Shown here in pieces: positions 6,641-11,801 of a stretch of DNA of 11,801 nucleotides. Origin of the DNA: Deltaproteobacteria bacterium (GTDB taxonomy: Bacteria; Desulfobacterota; Binatia; Bin18); assembly GCA_016200595.1 (NCBI GenBank), contig JACQEL010000526.1:1-11801 (forward strand), read 5' to 3'. A model generated the notes under the pieces. That model did no database searches, was not told the DNA's origin, and saw only the letters and a list, made by a program, of their open reading frames with translations. How positions within the stretch are numbered: position 1 is the first letter of the stretch; each line of letters opens with the position of its first letter. Made by a program: the position numbers and the translations under genes.

Positions 6641-9142
6641 TTACTCTCGCAACTCCATCGCCACGTTATGCCGAGTCGCCCAGATATGTTCCCCGATCGC
6701 TACCGAGATCGAGAGAATCGCCAGGGTGAGCAAGTTGACGTATTCAGGGAAGAAGAAATACCCTAACACTGCTGGCCCAAAGGTCACGAGCAACACTACC
6801 ATCATCACCTTGTTAGGCAGCGGAAAGTGGGGCTTGAGCAACGAGACTATCCCCGGAATGAACGCTAAGGCCCCCACCACGTGGAAGAAGAGCAGCAGCG
6901 TCAAGAGGATCGCCATCTCCGATTGAAACTTCATGGGAAAGAAAATCCAGAAGAGGACACTGACTGTCAGCGTGGTGCCGGTGAACATGATCGCCCGCCC
7001 CGTGGTCATCAGCGCTTCTTCAATGGCCCGGTCGTGATCGCCAAAGCGCTGGTACTCTTCCACGATGCGCGACAGCACGTAGTAGCCATAGTCAATGCCG
7101 ATGCCGATCCCGACGGCCGCCACCGGTAAGGAATTAATGTTGGCATCAATGCCCATCCAGTACATCACCGCTTCCGACAGCGGCTGGGCCACGATCGAGG
7201 GGATCATCACGATCAGCGCGCCGACTACCGAGGCATAGGTCAATACACTCAAGACGAACACCGTCACCATCACCAGGATGAGGTTCCACTTGTAGGACCA
7301 CTCGACCTCTTCGTTGACCGCGGCCAAAATCCCCAGCAGTCCCCCAGCTAAGCGAAATTGGACATTCTCCACCGGATTTTGCTCGATGAATTGACGGGCC
7401 ATGTCGATCGAGCCTACTACCGTCTCGTGGTTGTAGTCCTTGTAGTACACCGTGATGGTGGCGTTCTGCGAGTTCTTGTCAAGAAAGCTATCGAGGTCAT
7501 CCGCGCCTAGAGTATTGAGGAACTGATAGAAGATATTGCCCACATCGCGCGGGTTGTCAGGAATGATGGCCCACTTGGGGATGCCTTCCTGGAACATTTG
7601 GTAGAGGCGGCGTGCGAGAGTCGTAATGGTAATGCTACCGCCCACCAACTTCTGGTGCTCCATAAAGCGCTGGAATTTCTCCAGGGTCTGGAGAATCTGG
7701 GGATCTTTGATGACCCCCTCTTTCGCTCCTTCAGCCAGAATCACCAGTTGCGAGGCCCCGACAAACTTCTGGTTGACCTTATCGTACGAGACATTGTAGT
7801 CGTGGCTATTATAGAGTAACGCCTTGCCGATCGACACGTCGCCGATCTTGAGGTGCTGTGAGTAGATCATCCCCACGATCATAAATACGCTGAACGAGGC
7901 GAGCACCACATAGCGCGCCCCGCCGTTGCTGATCTTCACCATGGCGCGGTTGACGGCATTATAGATACGGTCGGAAAAGCGGGTGCCCGACTTAGGGTCT
8001 CGTGGGGGCGGCGGAATGAAGTAGAGAATAATCGGGTGCAAGGTGACGACGCTGATCGAGATGGTAAACACCCAGAAACTGGACACATAGGCCAGCTTCT
8101 GAATCAGCGGGATATGCGCCAGGGCCAGAGTGAAGATGCCCAGCCCATCCGAGGCGATCGACACCAGCGCCGGACTGAACAGACTCAGATAAGAGGCCAG
8201 AATCGCTTCCTGCTTGTTCTGCAGGCGGTGGTATTCTTCGTGGTAGCGCTCCATCGACTGCACCGAATGGGAGAGCGCCCGTGCCGTGATCAAGACCAGG
8301 ACCACCAAGACTAGGGGATCGAGGTTGTAGCCAAAGTAGCCGGCAAAACCTAAAGCCCATACCGAACTCAACGTACCGGAGAAGAGCGGCACCCACACCC
8401 CAGTAAAGGTACGAAAGTAGAACCACAGCATGAGCACGATAATCACGGTCGTAATCCCAATGACCCCGAGGATGTAGTTCTTGTAGCTAAAGATCCAGGA
8501 ATAGAGCATGGGAAAGCCAGCAATGTAGACCTTGTGCTTGCCGTCTTTCTCGACTTCCGTGCGGATCTTCATCATACGCTCGTGCAAGTTACGGAAATCG
8601 ACCCCTTCTTCCCAGAAACCAGCCGTAATCAAGGCCGTGGTATTGTCGCGGGAGATATAGAAGCCATGTACTCCTTCGTTGGTGTACACGGCCTTCTTAA
8701 TCGCCTTGACGTCGTTGGCCGTCTTCGGCGGGCCGGGGTACATGATAGGGTACGCGGTAATGATCGCCCCGGTAATCTTGATGTTCTTCATCTTGGGGTG
8801 GGTCAACGAACGAATCTGATACGGATTGACTCCAGCCGTCTCGACCACCTGCAACGTCGCATAGTTAATCTTGTTGATAGTATCGACATTGAAGACATCG
8901 CCGTCTTTCACCTCAATCGCCATTACCAAAACGTTGGCGGTGCCGAACATGCGCCGGTATTTCTGATAGAGTTGGATGTAAGGATGGCCAGGAGGATAGA
9001 GGTCGAAGAAGTTCGTATAGACGCGCATGTACGTCAGTTGATACGCAAGGCCTAGGGTCATAATCGTCAGGACAATTATGATCGGCCAACGGAACTTGAG
9101 GAGAAAATTGATATAAGCTTCCATCCAACTACGTGGCAGCAT
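6641..9142 (-). CDS. RND/MMPL family permease
   Basis: An 833-residue inner-membrane transporter with the RND duplication: helix 1 (about 20-37), periplasmic loop (38-222), helices 2-6 (223-376), then helix 7 (409-428), a second periplasmic loop (429-617) and helices 8-12 (619-769). Helix 10 has the RND motif GIGIGIDYGYYVLSR (678-692), whose aspartate is a candidate for proton coupling. The matching place in helix 4 reads ITARALSHSVQ (285-295), the variant typical of the COG1033-type group, rather than a second GIGIDY. Two further hydrophobic segments (778-798, 800-818) follow the usual twelve. The ATG has AAGGGGG eight bases upstream; a Met at residue 7 has none. It starts 24 bp after the propeller gene, so the two are co-transcribed. 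Such permeases move lipids or other hydrophobic molecules; the substrate here is unknown. Confidence 0.92.
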   Translation of the reverse strand: MLPRSWMEAYINFLLKFRWPIIIVLTIMTLGLAYQLTYMRVYTNFFDLYPPGHPYIQLYQKYRRMFGTANVLVMAIEVKDGDVFNVDTINKINYATLQVVETAGVNPYQIRSLTHPKMKNIKITGAIITAYPIMYPGPPKTANDVKAIKKAVYTNEGVHGFYISRDNTTALITAGFWEEGVDFRNLHERMMKIRTEVEKDGKHKVYIAGFPMLYSWIFSYKNYILGVIGITTVIIVLMLWFYFRTFTGVWVPLFSGTLSSVWALGFAGYFGYNLDPLVLVVLVLITARALSHSVQSMERYHEEYHRLQNKQEAILASYLSLFSPALVSIASDGLGIFTLALAHIPLIQKLAYVSSFWVFTISISVVTLHPIILYFIPPPPRDPKSGTRFSDRIYNAVNRAMVKISNGGARYVVLASFSVFMIVGMIYSQHLKIGDVSIGKALLYNSHDYNVSYDKVNQKFVGASQLVILAEGAKEGVIKDPQILQTLEKFQRFMEHQKLVGGSITITTLARRLYQMFQEGIPKWAIIPDNPRDVGNIFYQFLNTLGADDLDSFLDKNSQNATITVYYKDYNHETVVGSIDMARQFIEQNPVENVQFRLAGGLLGILAAVNEEVEWSYKWNLILVMVTVFVLSVLTYASVVGALIVMIPSIVAQPLSEAVMYWMGIDANINSLPVAAVGIGIGIDYGYYVLSRIVEEYQRFGDHDRAIEEALMTTGRAIMFTGTTLTVSVLFWIFFPMKFQSEMAILLTLLLFFHVVGALAFIPGIVSLLKPHFPLPNKVMMVVLLVTFGPAVLGYFFFPEYVNLLTLAILSISVAIGEHIWATRHNVAMELRE

Positions 9143-9150
9143 AGGAGAAT

Positions 9151-9160
9151 CCCCCTTAAT
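9151..9160 (-). promoter_or_regulatory. Ribosome binding site of the first RND gene
   Basis: ATTAAGGGGG on the minus strand ends eight bases before the ATG at 9142. It resembles the leader of the propeller gene (ATTAAAGGAGGG). Confidence 0.65.
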
Positions 9161-9166
9161 GGACAG

Positions 9167-10153
9167 CTACTTCTTCTTGAAGCGTGCCTCAAAATCGACC
9201 TTGTTCGCCTCGGTCATCAGCACCAGGCCGTGCGAGCCCGTAATAAGCCCGTGGGCCGAGCCAGGCACAATCGAGACCCCCATCATCCAGTACAGGGACA
9301 ATTCCTCGGGCGCCTCCACCAAACTCCAGTTCTTGCCGCCATCGCTCGAGTTAAGGATTACTCCCTCATCTCCAACTGCCCAGCCGGTCTGTCCATCAAT
9401 CGTCACGTTGTAGATGGCGGTCTGCACCGGGCTCTCATAGGGCTTCCAGGTCTTCCCGCCATCACCACTCTGCAGAATCGTCCCGTCCATCCCTACCGTG
9501 CATCCTAAGTTATCATCGACAAAGGTCAGCCCCAGAAGGGTAGCTTCGGTACCAGTTTCCTGCTTGTGCCAGGTCGCACCACCGTCTTCGCTGAGCAGCA
9601 CGGTGCCACGCTCTCCGGAGATCCAGGCCTTGCCTGACTCATGCATGACCACCGCGTACAGGAACACATCCTCTCCTGGTGAGCGATCCTGCCAGGTTTT
9701 CCCGCCATCACTTGTCTGCAGGATCGTGCCATAGTCGCCGACGGCAAGTCCACGCTGTTTATCCAGGAACGTAATATTGAACAGGTGATGGGTCGTGCCG
9801 CTCACTTGTTTTTCCCATTTGCTGCCACCATCCGCAGTATGCAGAATAAGCCCGGATTTCCCCGAAACCCAGCCTTCTTTGTCATCGACAAACCGCACCC
9901 CGTAGAGGGGTTCGATGACCCCGCCGTCCTGCTTCTCCCATTGCTTGCCGCGATCCTTTGAGTGATAAATCGCGCCAAAGCTGCCCACTGCCCAGGCTTG
10001 GTCGCTGGGGAGTAGATGCACGGCATAGAGATGATCACGGATGCGGTCACCATCCTGCGCACTGGCGGCCCCGGGATGCATTCCGCCGACTACGCACACA
10101 AGCGCCGCGACCCCTGCCCACAGTCGCCAGGGTTGGAACACTGTCCAGTTCAT
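9167..10153 (-). CDS. Secreted YCF48-like seven-bladed beta-propeller
   Basis: A 328-residue protein with a signal peptide (MNWTVFQPWR, hydrophobic core 11-24, likely cleavage after ASA at 30-32). The mature part consists of six clear repeats of the form WAVGxxGxILxSxDGGxxW, starting near residues 54, 95, 136, 177, 218 and 258 (period 41, last step 40), plus a degenerate seventh near 302 (GLITGSHGLVLMTE). This fits a seven-bladed YCF48/BNR-type propeller. YCF48 itself (HCF136) is a photosystem II assembly factor, but bacterial versions beside RND and DUF1302 genes are not photosynthetic; a periplasmic scaffold or accessory role is inferred. The ATG at 10153 is preceded by AAGGAGGG at nine bases; a TTG at 10186 would spoil the signal peptide and is rejected. 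It is the first gene of the operon with the RND permease. Confidence 0.9.
   Translation of the reverse strand: MNWTVFQPWRLWAGVAALVCVVGGMHPGAASAQDGDRIRDHLYAVHLLPSDQAWAVGSFGAIYHSKDRGKQWEKQDGGVIEPLYGVRFVDDKEGWVSGKSGLILHTADGGSKWEKQVSGTTHHLFNITFLDKQRGLAVGDYGTILQTSDGGKTWQDRSPGEDVFLYAVVMHESGKAWISGERGTVLLSEDGGATWHKQETGTEATLLGLTFVDDNLGCTVGMDGTILQSGDGGKTWKPYESPVQTAIYNVTIDGQTGWAVGDEGVILNSSDGGKNWSLVEAPEELSLYWMMGVSIVPGSAHGLITGSHGLVLMTEANKVDFEARFKKK
9446..9730. repeat. DNA-level repeat within the propeller gene
   Basis: Segments 9446-9484 and 9692-9730 are nearly identical (CCAGG-T-TTCCCGCCATCAC...CTGCAG-ATCGT) and 246 bp apart, exactly two 41-codon propeller units. Propeller blades in this gene are still similar at DNA level, which suggests recent duplication or exchange between blades. 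Confidence 0.7.
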
Positions 10154-10162
10154 GACTACCTT

Positions 10163-10170
10163 CCCTCCTT
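10163..10170 (-). promoter_or_regulatory. Ribosome binding site deciding the propeller start
   Basis: AAGGAGGG on the minus strand lies nine bases before the ATG at 10153 and supports that start over the upstream TTG. Confidence 0.75.
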
Positions 10171-10204
10171 TAATGACCTGATACAAGAAAAGTGTGTTCC
10201 CTCT

Positions 10205-10232
10205 CTTAGACTAGGGAGAAAAGGCTTGTCAA
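10205..10232 (-). promoter_or_regulatory. Promoter of the propeller-RND operon
   Basis: A consensus TTGACA (10227-10232) is followed after 16 bp by TCTAAG (4/6 match to -10, 10205-10210). Transcription would start near 10198, giving a leader of about 45 bases that contains the Shine-Dalgarno. Confidence 0.5.
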
Positions 10233-10337
10233 CGGCAGGACTATACGATTTTGCCGAAGGCCGGACTCTTCCTTGGTCAGCGACGAGAGAAAGGGCGCGC
10301 CTTTCGCGGTCAGGCTTGAGAACCAGGAGGGCAAGAC

Positions 10338-10370
10338 TCCGAGACAGTACCTTCTCGGAAAGTCCCCGAG
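10338..10370. other. Overlapping inverted repeats in the divergent control region
   Basis: TCCGAGA (10338-10344) and TCTCGGA (10353-10359) form a perfect 7-bp inverted repeat with an 8-base spacer. The right arm can instead pair with CCGAG at 10366-10370, so the two pairings exclude each other. Further left, GAAAGG and CCTTTC flank GCGCG near 10290-10306. These lie between the divergent propeller and second RND genes and could bind a regulator. No gene is visible in 10154-10430. Confidence 0.35.
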
Positions 10371-10374
10371 CCCC

Positions 10375-10403
10375 TACAAAACTCAGCAAAAACGGGCTAT
10401 AGT
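10375..10403 (+). promoter_or_regulatory. Possible promoter of the second RND gene
   Basis: TATAGT (5/6 match to -10) lies at 10398-10403, with TACAAA (3/6 match to -35) 17 bp upstream at 10375-10380. The leader would be about 20 bases and contain the Shine-Dalgarno GGGAGGG. The -10 box is good, the -35 weak. Confidence 0.4.
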
Positions 10404-10430
10404 GCCCATCCGTCAGTGAGGGAGGGTTCT

Positions 10431-11801
10431 ATGTCTGTCCGCTGGTGCCGCTTCGTAGCACATCACCGCTCGTTTACCGCGCTCTTGGTGGTCGCTTTGA
10501 CCCTGCCGGCTGCGTTTCTCGCCCAGCGCATCTCGCTTTCCTCCAAGATGTCCGATTACTACCCGGGCAAACATCCGCATGTGCGGCTCTATCAAGAGTT
10601 TACCGAGATGCTCAAGATGACCAATGCCATCGCGGTTACGGTGAGCGTCAAGGAGGGCACGATTTATACCCCAGAAACTCTGGGAAAGATTCATCGCATC
10701 ACGGTCGATTTATTAGAGACGAAAGGCGTCAACCCGTTCGAGGTTATGTCGCTCACCCACCCTCGGCTCAAGGACATCAAAGTGCGCAGTGAAGGGATTA
10801 GCATCCTACCGGTGGTGAATCATCCTGAAGAATCTCAGTCGCCCGAGGCGCTCGTGCACATTAAGAATGCGGTGTACACCAATCTGGGTATTCGCGGGAT
10901 TTACGTCTCCTTAGACGATAAGATAGCGCTGATTCGCGCCGGATTCTGGGACGGTATGGCCGAGCCACGGGCCGTGTTTGCCCGGTTGCAAACCCTCGCT
11001 GAACGAGAAAGTGACGCCAACACCGACATCACGTTTACCGGCAATCTGGTCCTGGCGGCCTGGTTAATTGAAGCAGCTCCACGGTTTCTCTTGTTGCTGG
11101 CCATCAGCGCGGGGATCGCGATTTTCCTCGCCGGCCAATTGATCGGCCGGTGGAGCAGCATGCTCGTCGTCTTCTTGGTCAACCTGCTCGGTGCCCTGGG
11201 GGGACTTGGGCTGCTGGGCGCTGGCAGGCTGACGTTTGAACCGTTAGCCTTGATCATGTTTTTCCCTCTGTGTGCCCGCGGGGTCACGCTCGTCCTGAGT
11301 TGGCACGAGCGCCTCAGACACGAATACAGCGCGGTTTTTACGCCCTTCTCCCCAAAGACGAGCCGGGAGCAGGCTCTTGAGCGTACCGCCGCGGCGTTGT
11401 GGCGCCCACTGACGGCCGCACTCTGTGCCGATGGGGCCGCGTTACTGGTTCTCGCCTACACCGACGTCCCCGTGCTGCAAGCCTTGGGCTATCTGGGGGC
11501 TGGCTGGATTGCGGGACTGCTGTTGTCCTTGTGGATTGTGCTGCCGCTGTGGTCGTCCCTGCTCCAACTGCCGAGCCCCGAAGCCAGAGCGAGTTCTTGG
11601 GGAGAACGGCTCACCGCGCGGATAGCCGCAGGCTTGCAAGGTCTGTCGCGTCCACGACTGGCCACGCGCATAGGTCTGCTGGTATTGAGCCTGGTGGGGC
11701 TCATGGCAGCCCTGCAGTTGCAAGCCGGCCGCGCGATGCTCGGCACGACCTTGTTTTATCCCTCTCACCCCTACAATCACGCCTTCAGCGTGGTGAACCA
11801 G
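10431..11801 (+). CDS. Second RND/MMPL permease, 5' part only, paralogue of the first
   Basis: An open frame of 457 codons with no stop, cut by the right edge of the window. The ATG is preceded by GGAGG five bases upstream. The protein shows helix 1 (about 14-31), a periplasmic domain (32-215), helices 2-6 (about 217-380) and the beginning of helix 7 (411-430), so roughly the first half of an RND permease. It aligns along its whole length with the RND permease encoded at 6641-9142: KGVNPFEVMSLTHPRLKDIK (99-118) matches its AGVNPYQIRSLTHPKMKNIK, and IKNAVYTNLGIRGIYVS (144-160) matches IKKAVYTNEGVHGFYIS. At the helix 4 site, ARALSHSVQ of the first permease is replaced by ARGVTLVLS, so that motif is lost. 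It is divergently transcribed from the propeller operon and may be co-regulated. The substrate is unknown; it could act with, or instead of, the first permease. Confidence 0.9.
   Translation, partial: MSVRWCRFVAHHRSFTALLVVALTLPAAFLAQRISLSSKMSDYYPGKHPHVRLYQEFTEMLKMTNAIAVTVSVKEGTIYTPETLGKIHRITVDLLETKGVNPFEVMSLTHPRLKDIKVRSEGISILPVVNHPEESQSPEALVHIKNAVYTNLGIRGIYVSLDDKIALIRAGFWDGMAEPRAVFARLQTLAERESDANTDITFTGNLVLAAWLIEAAPRFLLLLAISAGIAIFLAGQLIGRWSSMLVVFLVNLLGALGGLGLLGAGRLTFEPLALIMFFPLCARGVTLVLSWHERLRHEYSAVFTPFSPKTSREQALERTAAALWRPLTAALCADGAALLVLAYTDVPVLQALGYLGAGWIAGLLLSLWIVLPLWSSLLQLPSPEARASSWGERLTARIAAGLQGLSRPRLATRIGLLVLSLVGLMAALQLQAGRAMLGTTLFYPSHPYNHAFSVVNQ

Noticed and set aside
7992..8426. Minus-strand frame of 144 codons inside the first RND gene in another frame
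   Set aside because: It overlaps the real coding frame completely and resembles no protein family I recognise.
8534..9055. Plus-strand open frame of about 173 codons opposite the first RND gene
   Set aside because: It is the antisense shadow of a well-supported transporter, with composition expected from complementing hydrophobic codons.
10154..10186. N-terminal extension of the propeller from a TTG at 10186
   Set aside because: The ATG at 10153 has a good ribosome binding site and begins a proper signal peptide.
10156..10389. 77-codon minus-strand frame in the divergent intergenic region
   Set aside because: It begins with TTG without a Shine-Dalgarno and covers promoter elements of both neighbours.
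1..11801. CRISPR array, tRNA, rRNA, insertion sequence or attachment site
   Set aside because: No regularly spaced repeats, transposase-like frame or recognisable RNA gene was found by reading both strands.

Overview
The window looks like a chromosomal piece from a Gram-negative bacterium of moderately high GC. Two gene products carry Sec-type signal peptides, one is an outer-membrane beta-barrel, and there is an RND permease. The gene content (GldA/F/G-like ABC module with DUF4340, and RND/MMPL + DUF1302 + YCF48) would fit a deltaproteobacterial-grade lineage such as Desulfobacterota, Myxococcota or Binatota. No rRNA or housekeeping marker is present, so this placement is a weak inference.

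Layout. Positions 157-3842 hold a compact four-gene minus-strand operon. In transcription order it encodes an ABC ATPase, an ABC-2 permease, a GldG-like membrane-anchored auxiliary protein and a short DUF4340 lipoprotein-like or anchored protein. Three of the four junctions overlap or are within 16 bp. Positions 3843-4121 are a gap with a rho-independent terminator for the upstream gene, an 18-bp inverted repeat of the AGTCCTGAGTGCTGAG type, and a weak promoter for the ABC operon. Positions 4122-10153 hold a second minus-strand set: YCF48-like beta-propeller, RND/MMPL permease, and DUF1302 barrel. The first two are 24 bp apart. The third is separated by 275 bp with its own TTGACA promoter. Positions 10154-10430 are a divergent control region. 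From 10431 a second RND/MMPL permease, clearly a paralogue of the first, runs on the plus strand off the right edge.

How the genes may work together. In the DUF1302/RND/YCF48 module the RND protein would move a hydrophobic or lipid-like substrate at the inner membrane, the secreted seven-bladed propeller would act in the periplasm, and the DUF1302 barrel would be the outer-membrane component. No membrane-fusion protein, TolC or DUF1329 partner is visible in the window. The substrate is unknown. The ABC operon is a separate GldA/F/G-type module whose substrate is also unknown; the gliding names are by homology only and do not imply motility.

Most interesting points: two diverged RND paralogues flanking one propeller gene, a G9 homopolymer inside the barrel gene (possible slippage or phase-variation site), a dispersed-type inverted repeat whose arm contains the barrel gene's stop codon, and the asymmetric and apparently decayed transmembrane motifs of the two RND proteins. 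I did not find CRISPR arrays, tRNAs, insertion sequences or a clearly new system; the best candidate for something undescribed is the paired-RND/propeller/barrel envelope module.
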